Source: Cryptomeria japonica
Lineage: Eukaryota; Streptophyta; Pinopsida; Cupressales; Cupressaceae
Assembly: GCF_030272615.1 (NCBI RefSeq)
Contig: NC_081413.1
Coordinates: forward strand, 446,502,538-446,566,537
Direction: 5' to 3'
DNA: 64,000 nucleotides
The translations under genes and the position numbers were made by a program. This document shows, in pieces, positions 1-11,696 of this stretch. The notes below the pieces were generated by a model. It was not told the DNA's origin. It made no database searches and saw nothing but the letters and a program-made list of their open reading frames with translations. How positions within the stretch are numbered: the first letter of the stretch is position 1; every line of letters begins with the position of its first letter.

Positions 1-8
1 ACCAGAGG

Positions 9-669
9 GTGAAGATAGCCCAATCCAAAATGAAAGGGGTTGTGCTAACTTGGTGGACTTTCATCCAAGATGAGAGGGTGAAAGAGGGAAAGAGAAGAGT
101 GGCTACATGGAAGAAATTGATGGCCTTGGTTAAAGAGGCCCATGTCCCAATGGACTACAATATCCAATTGCATAGTAGGAGACAAAACTTGAAACAAAAG
201 GAGATGGATGTGAGTTCCTATACAGAGGAGTTCATGAATTTGTGTGTGAGGACCAAGGTGAAAGAGAGTGAAGATGAGAAGGTGGCAAGATATCTCAATG
301 GGTTGAGTTTTGCCATCCAAGAAGATTTGAACCTCCACACCCTGGAGACAGTCCAAAAGTTCTTTCAATTGGCACTCAAGGTGGAAGAGAAGTTGAAGAG
401 GAGGAAGGAAAAAAAGGGTAGAGGTAAAGGGAGATAGAAAAGAGGGGGAAGAGGCCCTTTCAGAGGTAGAGGAAATGGTTTTGGATACCAGGGAGACTCT
501 AACCAACAAGGAAATAGAGGAGAGAGCAATTACAACCAAGGAGGGGGCTACAATCCAAGAGGGAACTTTAGGGGTAGGAGACCACCCTCTAGAGGAAGAT
601 CCAAAGGAAAAGTACCTCCTAGATGCTATAACTACAACCAAGAAGGGCATATGGCCAATAGGTTTCTAG
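9..669 (+). pseudogene. Ty3-A gag (capsid plus broken zinc knuckle)
   Basis: Residues about 1-142 match the retrotransposon Gag capsid pattern: a LTWW-type motif near the start, RRQNLKQKEMDVSSYTEEF, and RYLNGL. A TAG at 435-437 ends the open stretch. The same frame continues into an Arg/Gly-rich linker and then a CCHC knuckle at about 628-664. In the knuckle, spaced C-x2-C-x4-H-x4-C, the second Cys has become Tyr and the last Cys has become Phe, so only one Cys and the His remain. A TAG follows directly. The protein would have packaged element RNA in cytoplasmic particles. The 5' part is outside the window. Confidence 0.8.
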
Positions 670-838
670 ATAAGGCTTCTAGCTCCATGGGAGAAAGGAG
701 AAGCAATTTGTTGTAGGAATCTGATTATCAAAGTGTCGCAAGTGCAAACACTTATCATAGTGTTAATGCTCCTGATAGCTATGCCTATCCTAAAAGAGGA
801 GAGGATATAATGATGAGGAGAGTAGTAACCAACATGAA

Positions 839-2954
839 GGTACCTGACAAGGAGAGTGGACAAAGAAAGTCTCTTTTCAAAACCACTTGCGAGGCAGGAG
901 GAAAGGTATGCAAGGTCTTGATAAACTTTGGATCCACAAAAATTTTGTATCACTTGAAATGGTAGAAAAGCTTAAACTTAGAAAGCTACCTCATCCTTAT
1001 GCCTACAAGGTCTCATGGATCACCCAAGGCCAGCAAGTAGTGGTAGAAGAGAAGGCTTGGGCGGATTTTCATATTGGATCATACAAGGATAGATTGCTAT
1101 TTGACATAGCCAAAATGGATGGATGGCATCACTTGTTTGGGAGACCATGGCAGTATGACTTGAAAGCTCATCATGATGGGTTGAGAAACACATTCAATCA
1201 CCAAGGATGGGAAGGTGATAGAAATCCTACCTCTGATAAAGGAAGAGATGGAATCAAAAGGGAAGGATGCAAAGGTACTTATGGTAGAAGGTAAATAGTT
1301 CATGAAGGAGATTGTAGAGAAAGGTGCAGTTTTCTATGCCCTCATGCCTAGCCCCAAGGTGACAAGGAAAGACCAGTATGTAGAAGAGAAAGAAGGAGGA
1401 GAGAAGCACATGTACCATCTAGTTAGACAGTTTCTTGATAAGCATCAAGGCATCATCTTAGATAAAATGCCAAGATCCCCACCATCGGTGAGAGACATCA
1501 GTTATTGCATAGATCTAATCTCTGGATCTATTCTCCCAAAAAAAGCATCCTACATGCTCACTCCAAAATAGAATGTAGAAATGGCAAGGTAGATTGAAGA
1601 GTTACTAGAATCAGGACTGATTGGAAAGAGCTTAAGCCCATGTGTAGTACCTTCTATCCTTGCACAAAAGAAAGAAAGAACTTGGAGGCTTTGTACAGAC
1701 TCAAGGGCCATCAACAAGATAACTATAAGGTATAGGTTCCCAATCCCTAGGATAGAGGATTTTCTTGATTGCTTGGGGAGTGCTAAGTATTTCACCAAAA
1801 TGGATCTAAAAAGTGGATACCATCAGATTAGAATAAGGCCAGGGGATGAATGGAAAACAACTTTTAAAACCAATGAGGGGTTGTATGAGTGGAAAGTTAT
1901 GCCATTTGGGTTGTCCAATGCCTCTAGTACCTTTATGACGTTGATGAATGAAGTCTTGGTGGAATTCATAGAAAAATTTGTCATAATATACCTAGATCAT
2001 CTCTTGATCTTCAGTCACACAAGGGAAGAACACCTCAAATACATAGATATGGTTCTCAAGAGGTTACATGAAGAGAAAATAATGATCAATTTGGATACGT
2101 GTTTGTTCATGCAGAAGGAGATCATCTACTTGGGTTTTGTAATCTCACAAGGTGAGTTGAAAATGGACCAAGAGAAGGTAAGTGCTATACTATCTTGGCC
2201 AACACCTAAGACTATGGATGATGTCTGAAGCTTCCATGGTTTAGCAACTTTTTATAGGAATTTCATAAGAGGATTTCATCATGTTTGTGCACCCATGTTT
2301 GACACCATAAAGGGAGGACAAAAGTGCAGGTTCAGTTGGACCAAAGAGGCAGATGATTCATTTAAAACATTGAAGAAGGTGGCTATAGAACAGCTAGTCC
2401 TTGCCTTACCAAAGTTCAAAAAGATATTTTAGGTGGAATGTGATGCAAGACACATGGCTATTAGGGAAGTACTCAGTGAGGAAGGAAGACCTATTTCTTT
2501 TTTTAGTGAAAAGATAAATGATGCCAAGAAAAGATACTCATCCTATGACTTAGAGATGTATGCTCTAGTTCAATATTTGAAGAAGTGGAGGCACTATTTA
2601 TTGCCTAAGGAGTTCATAGTTTCTACTGATAATCAGGCACTCAGTTTCATAAATATCCAAGAGAAGCTAAACCACTGACGCATGAAGTGGGTAGAGACCC
2701 TACAAGCCTTCACCTTCACCCTCAAACACAAGAAGGGAGTCAAGAACAAAGTTATAGATGCTTTGAGTAGGAGGGTCTTAACTGTCAACCAAATAAAGAT
2801 GGAGAGTGTTGGTATTGATTCCTTGAAGAGTATGTATGATGTTGATGAAGACTTTGGAGAAATATACAAGGTATGTGAAACCTTTAGTGAGAGGTATCAT
2901 ATTGAGTTTTCTGAATTTTTGATACAAGATGGATTGTTTTTTAATGGAGTGTAG
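839..2954 (+). pseudogene. Ty3-A pol: protease, reverse transcriptase, RNase H (degenerate)
   Basis: The protease region (about 905-1200) ends in a FGRPWQYD motif, but the catalytic Asp-Ser-Gly reads Asn-Phe-Gly at about 925-933. RT runs from about 1600 to 2290 with [30 protein letters not shown] and MPFGLSN. The YxDD box at 1989-2000 reads YLDH, so one catalytic Asp is lost. RNase H (about 2433-2680) keeps VECDA-like and STDNQAL motifs. Stops break the frame at 1569-1571 (TAG), 2226-2228 (TGA), 2430-2432 (TAG) and 2676-2678 (TGA). A linker to integrase ends with another stop at 2952-2954. The domain order PR-RT-RH-IN is the Ty3 order. Confidence 0.88.
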
Positions 2955-4250
2955 TTGTGTATTCCTAAGTGTTCCATGAGGTTGAATATCATTAGGGAGA
3001 AACATTATGGAGCTATGGCAGGTCATTTTGGCCTTGACAAGACCCTAAACCTTATGAAGAGACACTATTACTAGCCTAAATTGTAGGTAGATGTAAGAAA
3101 GTTTGTGGAGACATGTGTAATATGTTAGAAAGCTAAGGGGAAGTCCACAAATGCAATTTTGTATCAACCTTTACCCATTCCTTCTAGGCCATGGGAGAGC
3201 ATAAGTATGGACTTTGTGTTGGGTCTTCCTAGGACAAGGAGGGGATTTGATAGTATCTTTGTAGTGGTGGACAGGTTTAGTAAAATGGATCATTTCTTGC
3301 CATGTAAGACTTCTTGTGATGCATCATATGTTGGAGACCTATTCTTCAAAGAGATAGTCCGAAAACATGGATTGCCCCTAAACATTATGTCAGACAGAGA
3401 TGTGAAGTTCATAGGTCACTTTTGGAGGACCCTTTGGAAGAAGTTGGGAACTAAGCTAGCTTTCTCATCAGCCTACCATCCTCAAACATGTGGGAAAACT
3501 GAAGTTGTCAATAGGTCATTGGGAAACCTATTAAGGTGTTTGACAAGGCAACATGGAGAAAAATGAGATAGTATACTATCACAGGAAGAGTTCTCTTACA
3601 TTGATACTATCAATACGAGTAGAGGGAAGTCTCCTTTCCAGATTGTATATGGCATCCACCCAAGGGGAGTATTGGAGTTAAAGGATTTACCCAAGGAAGA
3701 TCCCATTAGTGCAAATGGTGAACATTTTTCATCAGCCATCAAAGAGGTGCATAACCAAGTCAAGTCTCATCTCCAATAGTTTGCAATGGAGTATAAGGCT
3801 TATGCTGATAAAAAAAAGAGAGATGTATAGTTTAGTTTTGGGGATTTGGTATGGGTACATTTGAAGAAGGAGAGACTCCCAAAAGGAAAATATACCAAGC
3901 TCATTTAGAGGAAGACTAGACCATGTCAAATATTGAAGAAATGTTGACAAAATGCCTATGAAATCCAACTTTCTCCTAATCTTGGATTATCACCCATTTT
4001 TAATGTGTGTGATCTTACACTTTTCAAAGGTAGTGATAGTGAAGGGGAGGAACCAATGTAGGTTGCAGCAGACAATGACATTCCAAGGCATTAATCACCT
4101 GAGTTGAGAAAAGTGTTAGACACCAGAGTCACAAAGAAGACAAGGAACAAGGACTAAATTGAGTACTTGGTGGACTGGCAGGAAAAACCAAACTCTAAGG
4201 AAGTTTGGATAACAGATGAACAAATTTCCAACCATGGTACAGATTTACAA
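2955..4250 (+). pseudogene. Ty3-A integrase with chromodomain
   Basis: The zinc-binding N-terminus (about 3000-3140) keeps HYG…GHFG and CVIC-like spacing but has several stops. The core (3159-3566) retains the catalytic acids: Asp in SMDFVLGLP, Asp in SDRDVKF, and Glu in [13 protein letters not shown]-type segment follows (about 3895-4020, NAYEIQLSPNLGLSPIFNV). At about 4110-4235 there is a chromodomain-like EYLVDWQEKP…WITDEQI, the aromatic-rich histone-reading module that gives chromoviruses their name. Stops at 3564-3566, about 3777 and 3907 show decay. The final residues run into the start of the 3' LTR at 4298. Confidence 0.82.
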
Positions 4251-4381
4251 ACTTTGATCTCAAGTGGGCTTGAGATCTCTTCTCCCGGGGAGTATGGTGT
4301 AGGAGAAACTCATCTACACTCAAATAATTGTTGGATACAATTGTTTAATTGTGTATTGTCTTTGATGTTACACAAATGTCA

Positions 4382-4640
4382 TATCAGTCTACCGAGCTCA
4401 GAATGTTCGGCAAGGCAGTTAGACAGAGTCTACCGAGTTCAGACGGTAAGAGAAGCAAGTTACAAAGTCTACCTAGCACTCCAGAATGCTATACCGAGTT
4501 CGCAGTCTTTACCGAGTTCAGTCGGTCTTCGAAGAATATGTGAAGGAAAGTCAGTCTTTACCGAGTTCGCAGTACTTACCGAGTTTAGTCGGTTACCGAA
4601 GAATCAACAGTGTTCACCGAGCATCAGTGAAATGTTTATG
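4382..4640 (+). repeat. ACCGAGTTC short-motif cluster in solo LTR
   Basis: The words ACCGAGTTC, ACCGAGCTC, ACCGAGTTT, ACCGAGC and TTCAGTCGGT recur about ten times in 260 bp, in both orientations (ACCGA / TCGGT). Spacing is irregular. This is the upstream half of the LTR, where promoter/enhancer repeats commonly sit. Regulatory function is inference. Confidence 0.55.
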
Positions 4641-5029
4641 CAGCCGACCGAAGCAATATTTATTGAAACTTGTATATGTAGCCAACCTATGTAATATTTA
4701 TTGTAACTTGTAATTGGGCCGACTTGGTAACTTGAATGGTATATATGAGAGATCAAGTTGTGATTTCGAAGTGTGAGGAAGTGTGAGAAGTATGGAAATG
4801 TGAAGGAGCAGAAATGTGCGAATTCTGATGAAGGATCAGTGATATCCTTGAGGTGCAGAAAAGATATATGTGATCAGTAAGGATCTATTGGCGCAGAACA
4901 GAGATCTGTATCAGCAAGATAAGTTGTATTTAATTCAGATCACTTCATTGTTGCTTTCTAACCATTGTAGCAGTGATACCGAAATCTCTTAACAGAGTTG
5001 GTCTAACAACCATTTTTGTAAATCCTCTG

Positions 5030-5180
5030 ACAAGGTGACAATTCGGTTGAATTGTTCTTAAGACCTTTCACAAGGCCACTCCTAGCAGGGTGATTAAATC
5101 CTCTAACAGGGTCACACCTAACAGTGTGTTTTGTAACCTTTAATAGGGTTGGCTCCTAACAGGGCTCACTTCAGAAGAGT
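5030..5180 (+). repeat. CTAACAGGG-type short repeats in solo LTR
   Basis: Copies of (C)TAACAGGGT, CTAGCAGGGT, CTAACAGTGT and TAATAGGGT recur every 20-30 bp, probably in the R/U5 half of the LTR. They are degenerate tandem repeats with no coding potential. Confidence 0.45.
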
Positions 5181-6902
5181 GAAAATCAGTACCTAGTTAC
5201 ATTGGTGGTTTTCCCAAAATTGGGTTTCCACGTTATATCTGGTGTTACTTGTGTTCATGTTATTTGTTTTATGCATGTTAATGTTTAATGAACAATGATA
5301 AGTTAATTTACCGAGTTTCAGTAGTTTATATTTAAGACATCTAAGGGACTTGTGGATTTATTTTTGTGGTAACTGATTCACCCCTCCCCTCTCAGTTACT
5401 CCATCAATATTTCCAACAATAATGACCCTAAGGATAAAGAGTAGGATCATTAGAGTGTCTCACTATGTCTTGTGTTTCATGTATGCAATAAACCCCACCA
5501 TGTAAGCCCATGTCACCAATTAGGCAATTTGATAAGCCAATTGGGACAATGTGGTCAATAGGGGTAGTAGATGGTTTATTTTTGTGTTTGATAGATTTTT
5601 AGACATGTTTTAGGAGTTTTTGGTTGATCCATGTGTGTAGATTCCAACTTTGCAAGTATGACAACATTTTGTGCAAAATTGCAAAATTGTAACTTTTGTA
5701 AAATGCAACTTTTGAATGCAAAAGTGCAACTTTTTGAAATATAGTTGGGGAAATCCTTTCAATGGCTCCAACCTACTCCAAATTAGGTGGGAAAACATTG
5801 GAGATTTGTATAAGCCTTCTGGACATGATTCCCAAGGTTGTTACTATTGTGATTGGAGTTTGTGAAGTAATAAAATATTAAAATACTATAATTTTTTGAG
5901 AAGTTCTGAGTTTGTTGGAGTTACACGTGCCTGTACAGATTGATTTGAATCACACCATCCATGGAGTAGATAGAGGGATGAAATAGATTTTTTTTGGTGG
6001 TGGTCTGAGGTCCTAATTATTCCAGAGTAGAGAGAACCCTTCATTCTACTAACTACAACCAAGAAATTGAGGGTTTGGAGAGGGTTCTGGATGAAAATGG
6101 CCTTATCTTGCATTCTAGTACATTAGAAGACTATTCCATTGGAGGGATGAAAGATAAGCCTTTGTACTTTATATTTTTCATGATTTGTTGTAGGGGAAAG
6201 TTTTTTGTGTGGAGAAAGGAGCAAAATTAGGTAGGCATCTCTATGTGACTACCTAGGACAAGATTTAGGACAATCATCATTAAATGTCATAGCGGTGGAT
6301 TCTAGGTGTGCAACCCTATAATTAAAGGTAACTCACCATCCCCCACATGCCCATAGAGTTTTTTTTCTAGTTTGGATTCATTGATTTGTAGTTTCTTTAG
6401 AAAATAGGCCTAATTTGCCCTATTAGGTCTCTTGGCCTCTAAAGGGACCAGACCTCGCAATTGCAAACCTGGTCAAACCATTTTGGGGATCAGTACAATT
6501 TTCAAATGGGTATTTGAAATGGTAATTTTTTATATGGGTGTGTGGAACATTTTGGAGTTAAGATCCAATTTATCGCCAAATAGGGTTACAAGCCTAGAAG
6601 GTAGGTTTCTAAAGGAGGTATAAGGAATTGGGGTCTAATCCCAAAACCAATGCTTGGACTAGTTTCTAATGGCCATAAATGAACCAAATCCTAACCCCTT
6701 AGGAGAAGGGTGCAATAGGATGGTGTAGGGTAGGGATTGAGGCATTTACTCATCCTGAGTAGGCCCAAGCCTAGTGGACTTGTGTGTAGTTTCATTTAAG
6801 GTGTGGAGTCCTCCCTTGTAGGACCCTTGTGATCATTGGAGGGATCATAAGTCTAACCTTTTTTGGGCTTGTCCTTAGGTCTGTGGGTAGGGCTCTACAC
6901 CA

Positions 6903-7590
6903 AAATGAGATTGTTATGAGAATTCAATGTTGTGGAGGATCTCTGAGTGAAGATGAAATAGTTTCCAAAGTCTTGAGAGCCCTTCCACTAGCTTAGAAGA
7001 TGAAGGCAACTGCAATTAATAAGATAATAACAATGGCAAACACCTTAGTTAACAGAGACATTCTGATTGGGAAATTATCTTCTTTTGAGCTTGAAGAATT
7101 TGGATCTTGTGGAGCTGCAAAGTCTGAATTTGCTTTTCATGCATCATCATCATCTACTAGCAAAAGTGATTGGAAAGCCTTATATGCAAAAGAATTGGAA
7201 TATATGAGGAAAGAGGATAAACAATTTGAGCAACTTGAAGCCTTAGTTGCTAGAAGAGTACCTAAAGGACTGGCAGGAAGTGAGTATGAAGGAAAAACAC
7301 CTTTTAAATGTTTTGCATGTAATAAGATTGGTCATTTTGCATCTAGATGTCCTGAAAGGAATGCAAGATTTGAACAGAAAGTTAAGAAATCATTTAAGCC
7401 TAACTAGAATAGATATAGATTCAAGAAAAGTAAACAATGCTACATAGTGGATGAGGAAGGAGTAAGTGATGACTCTGAGGATGAATGAACAATAGACTCT
7501 GCTAGTGGATCCGACAATGGAAAGGAATGGGTGTTTTATGCTTTAGAGGAAGATTAACTAGAACCGTCTATCACGAATGAAGAAAAGGCC
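6903..7590 (+). pseudogene. Copia-1 gag, 3' part
   Basis: The text picks up within the UBN2-type Copia Gag domain (GGSLSEDEI, KVLRALPLA), shared with Copia-2 gag at 11050-11110. It runs through a Ser-rich segment to an intact CCHC zinc knuckle, CFACNKIGHFASRC, at about 7311-7352. Stops occur at about 6994 (TAG), 7405-7407 (TAG) and 7486-7488 (TGA). The missing N-terminal half lies left of Ty3-A. The role would be particle formation and RNA binding. Confidence 0.82.
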
Positions 7591-9553
7591 TTGGCAGAAT
7601 ATTTTGAAGATAAGGATGAATGGGTAATTGATAGTGGATGCTCGCATTATATGACTAGAGATAAAAGGAAATTTCTATCCTTGGAAGAATACAATGGCGG
7701 TCAAGTCAGATTTGGAGATAACAAAGCATGTATGATCAAAGGTAGAGGTATTATTTATCTAGATGGAAAGCATAATACTGATAATGTCTAATATGTAGAA
7801 GGTTTAAATCATAATATTTTGAGTGTTGGTCAATTGGTGGACAAGGGTTTCCAACTTCAGTTTAAAAATAGAAAATGCAAAATCATTAACAAAAGTGGTT
7901 TGGAGATTGCAACCGGTACTCAGAATGGAGGCAATATCTCTCACTTGAATACTAGTAATAAGACATGTTTGATTTCTCATATTGATGAGAGTTGGTTATG
8001 GCATAAGAGGTTGTGTCATGCTAATTTTGATTGTATTGTTAAGATCAGTTCAACTAAGGAAGCTAGAGATATACCTAAGATTATGAAGCCTCATAATCTG
8101 GTATGTAAGGAATGTTAATTGGGAAAGCAAGTTAGAACTTCTTTTAAGAGAATACATGATATATCTAAAGGTGTACTTGATTTGATTCATTGACTTATGT
8201 GGTCCAGCAAGGACTAGAAGCTTTCAAGGTGATAGGTATTTCATGTTGATTATTGATGACTATTCTAGAATGATGTGGGTGACTTTTCTTAGGGAGAGGT
8301 CTGAAGCCTTTGAGAAATTCAAGATCTTTAAAGAAAAGGTTGAAATAGAAATTGGATTGAAAATAAAATGTCTAAGATTAGATCAAGGTGATGAGTTCAC
8401 TTCTCATGAAATTAATTGTTTTTGTGAGACAAATGGAATTAGGAGAAAGTTATCTGCAACTCCAACTCCTTGGCAGAATGGAGTAGTGGAAAGGAAGAAC
8501 AAAACCATTTTGGATGCAACAAGATCTATGATTATGGAATCCAAATGGCCTTACATATACTCTAGAGAAGCAGTGAGTACAACTTTCTATATTTTCAACA
8601 AAGTTTACATCAAAGGTGAAACTGGTAAGACCCCTTATGAATTATGGTTTGGAGATACACCTACTATTAAATATTTTAGAGTTTTTGGAAGTAAATTTTA
8701 TATCAAGAGGGATGATTCAATTTGTAAGTTTTATCCTGGATGTGATGAAGGGATATTTCTAGGTTATTCAATTCAAAGAAAAGCATATAGATGTTATAAC
8801 AAAAGATTGCAGAAAATTGTGGAGAGCGCTAATGTGAAAGTGGATGAAAAATACATAAATCAATCTATATCATATGACAGGGAACCGGCAGTGGAAATGA
8901 TCATAACTGAACTGACAATGCCTCAATTGGTATAGGAAACTGAGATAGTTACACCAGCACAATCAGAAAATTCAATAGTGACTGATGATCATAGCAGTGA
9001 ACCTAAGTTCAGAAGACACCAAGGTATGTAAGATTAAATCATTTTGAAGATCAAATCATTGGAGATAGGATCAAGGGAGTTATGGAAAGAAGAAGACTAG
9101 ATAATGTAGCAGTATGTCTTATTTCTCAAATTGAACTAGCATCTTTTATTGAAGCTTCTAAAGATAAACATTGGTCAAAGGCTATGGAAGATGAATTAGA
9201 CTAGATAGAGAAGAGTGAGACTTGGACTTTAGTTCCCCGACCTAAAAAAAAAAATGTTATTGAAACTAAATGGGTTTTGGGGAATAAATTGAATGGGGAT
9301 GGTCAAGTTGTAAGAAACAAGGCCAGATTGGTTTGTAAAGGATATTCTCAAATGTTAGGAATTGATTATGGTGAGATATTTACACCTGTAGCTAGAATTG
9401 AAGCTATTAGACTATTTATTGCCTATGCAGCTTATAAGAACTATAAGGTCTATCAAATGGATGTTAAATGTGCATTTTTCAATGCTCAACTTGAGGAAGA
9501 AGTATAAATTGAATAACCTGATGGATTTTCACTGATAGATGATAAAGATAAGG
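7591..9553 (+). pseudogene. Copia-1 pol: protease, integrase, first part of RT
   Basis: The protease keeps its DSGCSHYM active-site motif (about 7630-7655). The pre-integrase zinc domain has H-x3-H in WLWHKRLCH and CKEC at about 8000-8115. A 2-nt loss near 8190 shifts frame before the first catalytic Asp. The integrase core continues openly at 8243-8935 with RLDQGDEF and NGVVERKN carrying the second Asp and the Glu. RT begins at about 9130 with VPRP…[16 protein letters not shown] and [12 protein letters not shown]. It is cut at 9553 by Copia-2; the next RT residues are found at 36432. Confidence 0.87.
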
Positions 9554-10589
9554 TGTTGGTATTTTGGATATGTTGATATGGTTTTGTCATTGATGTCAAC
9601 ACTTGGAGATCTTTGTTTTATTCACCGGCAAGTCAGAGACTTATGCACAGTCACCGCTATTTGATTCACCAATATATTATATTATTCACCGACACTTGGA
9701 ATGACTTGGAGACTACTTTATTATGTTGAAGACATTATTTGATTACTTGGTTTTGGTGATTTGGTTATTTGTTTATTTGGGTTTGCATATTTGTTGTTAC
9801 TGGCAAATAGGTCTAGGATATACATCGGCAGGCATATCTATTCCAGATCAGCATGACACGTTATGGAGATGATTTATTATTATTGTAAATGCATTGAGCC
9901 AACATCATGCATTAGATATCGATCTATTTGTAATTGATATAATTGTAATATCTTTTAGTGAGTTGACCTATTCAATTGGTCTTAGGTTATGGTATAAATG
10001 TAAAATCTCATTTGTGAGATTGATATGTGATTGGGAAAAGAATTGTAATAGGGTATATGCAAAAATAAGCAGAGCTATACACGCAGACATCATTTGAAGG
10101 TTGAAGGAAGGTTCTTGTGAAGGCAATTAGAACTAAACCGGTACTGAATCTAGCATATGAAGATGCTATTTCAAGCAATACATTATCATTGGATCTAACC
10201 ATCCAATTGTAGTCAGTGTGACTCTCATTTTGTGATTGAGCAGTGAGCTCTAGGTAGTTGGCCTTTTTGCATGTGCAGAATCCACATTGTACACACATAC
10301 TATTTGTAGTAGTATCATCTGATTATGGGTAAGGCTTCCCACCATGGTTTTTTTCCTTACAGGGTTTCCACGTACAAATATTTGTGTTATGTGTTGTGGA
10401 TGTTAATGTCTTTCTCTTTCATGCATTAATCTTTATCGGTATTGCAATTAACTAATAAACTGTCTACCGACATAAAGTTTGGTTTACTGGCATTAAGCAT
10501 TTAGTTTTGGTTAAGTTAATTTTGGTTGAATTTATTAGACAATTGATTCACCACCCCCCCCCACTCTCAGTTGTCTCTGGGACCTAACA
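9554..10589 (+). repeat. 5' LTR of Copia-2
   Basis: It starts TGTTGGTATTTTGG and ends GACCTAACA, giving the TGTT…AACA inverted ends. A TATA-like TATAAATG lies at about 9993 and a C-rich run precedes CTCAGTTGTCTC near the 3' end. Scattered CACCGG/ACCGAC/CACCGA words resemble the motif cluster in the solo LTR at 4382. Its partner is 35375-36431. Confidence 0.9.
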
Positions 10590-10591
10590 AT

Positions 10592-10604
10592 TGGTATCAG
10601 AGCC
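10592..10604 (+). other. Copia-2 primer-binding site (tRNA-Met type)
   Basis: TGGTATCAGAGCC begins 3 bases after the 5' LTR. This is the standard plant initiator-tRNA-Met primer complement for Copia elements, where minus-strand cDNA synthesis starts. Confidence 0.9.
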
Positions 10605-10647
10605 TAGTCTTCTTTTTTGCAGAAGTTTAATAGCTTGAGGAGATCCA

Positions 10648-11404
10648 ATGTCTTCTAACTATTTCAGGAAGGACAGTCCAAAACTTGATGGAACTAACTA
10701 TGGGATATGGAAGATCAGGATAGAGACACATTTGAATTGCATTGGAAAGGATATATGGGATGTTATAAATAATGGCTATACTTCTCCTACTCAAGGTCAA
10801 CCTAATCCACAAAACTTGGCTAAAGATGAGGAAAATGATTGCAAAGCAAGAGAAACACTTTAGAGCGTATTACCAGATCTACTGCTAAAGATATTTGGGA
10901 CAAACTAGAAACATTGAATGAAGGAGATTCCATAGTCAAAATTGCAAAACTTGAATGCTTCCGGGTTAGGTATGAAAATCTAAAAATGGAAGAAGATGAA
11001 AGAATTTCCGCTTTTATGGAAAGAGTAAATGTAATTATTTTGGGTATACAATATTGTGGAGGAACCTTAAGTGAATATGAGATTCTTTCTAAAGTTTTAA
11101 GAGCTTTGCCATTGGCATATAAAATGAAAGTTACTGGTATAAATGAATTCAGAACAATGCTTAATGCATAAGTATCTAGAGACACCTTGGTTGGAAAACT
11201 TTCAGCTTTTAAACTTGAGGAATTTGGTCTTGTTGCTACTATTAAGATAGATCTAGCTTTCAAGGCATCATCATCATCATCTGCAGCATCATCATCATCT
11301 GAGAAATCTGATTGAAAAGCCTTCTATGAAAGAGAACTTGAAGAAAGCAAGAGAGAAAATGAAGAACTTGAAGAACTTGAAGCACTATTTGCAAGGAAAT
11401 GCTT
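10648..11404 (+). pseudogene. Copia-2 gag, 5' part
   Basis: It starts MSSNYF, 44 bp after the primer site, followed by a typical Copia Gag beginning (LDGTNYGIWKIRIETHL). A TAG at 10861-10863 stops the first frame and a shift leads into the UBN2 region (10870-11170: DKLETL, GGTLSEYEI, KVLRALPLA). A TAA at about 11169 and a TGA at about 11312 follow. A Ser-rich stretch and a Glu-rich repeat of EEL-type units lead to the break at 11404, where the 20-kb element begins. Gag resumes at 31636 with the zinc-knuckle region. Confidence 0.85.
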
Positions 11405-11696
11405 TGTTATCACGGTGTAAAATTGGGTTCTTCTTTTCCCATAATTGGCTATGGTTCATTAAAAAAAATTTCGAATAGAGTGTAATCCCAAGTGCTTTAG
11501 CTTTGTTCTAAACCTTAGGGGTTTAAGGGTTTTTGATTTTTTATCCTTTTGTGTCAAATCCTCTAGTTTCTAATCTTCTGTTACTTTATTCACTCAAGAT
11601 ATGGGTCGTGGGGTCATGGGAAGTGTCCCCCCTTATTATTTGCCTAGGCGGTTACGTTGATTATTTAAAAATTTTATGCCTGTCGGGCCCAGTAAT

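Larger units (their letters stand above)
4329..5418 (+). mobile_element. Solo Copia LTR with 5-bp target duplication
   Basis: The segment starts TGTTGGA and ends TCCAACA, an exact 7-bp inverted terminal pair. The flanking 5 bp are identical: ATAAT at 4324-4328 and at 5419-5423. No internal region or primer site is present, so it is a solo LTR left by recombination between two LTRs. It lies inside the 3' LTR of Ty3-A. The 3' end with a C-rich run and CTCAGTTACTCCAT resembles the other Copia LTRs of this window, which fixes it on the + strand. Confidence 0.88.
1..6902 (+). mobile_element. Ty3-A: Ty3/Gypsy chromovirus (Galadriel-like), 5' end outside window
   Basis: Degenerate gag, protease, RT, RNase H, integrase and chromodomain follow one another on the + strand, then a 3' LTR from 4298. 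The 5' LTR and start of gag lie left of the window. RT wording (PFGLSN, GDEWKT, LYEW) and an integrase-terminal chromodomain point to chromoviruses of the Galadriel type; that lineage name is from memory. The right end (…CACCA, 6902) abuts Copia gag in a frame that continues to the right, so Ty3-A inserted into Copia-1 gag. A solo LTR (4329-5418) interrupts its LTR. Many in-frame stops mark it as dead. Confidence 0.85.
4298..6902 (+). repeat. 3' LTR of Ty3-A (split by solo LTR 4329-5418)
   Basis: It begins TGTAGGAGAAAC just after a GGGGAG purine stretch (4287-4292) and ends …CTACACCA at 6902. Without the nested solo LTR it is about 1.5 kb, close to the 1.64-kb LTR of Ty3-D (58562-60202), which begins TGCAGGAGCAC. 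Both carry a short array of GTGCAAA/TTGCAAA/AACTTTTG words (here 5650-5740, there 58880-58960). No open gene is present; the short frames here are noise. The exact right end is inferred from where Copia gag coding resumes. Confidence 0.65.

Noticed and set aside
45-650. 201-codon minus-strand frame
   Set aside because: Antisense of Ty3-A gag; Ser/Leu-rich composition typical of a shadow frame.
4167-4694. 175-codon frame as a separate gene
   Set aside because: Its start is the chromodomain end of Ty3-A integrase and the rest is LTR sequence, including the solo LTR.
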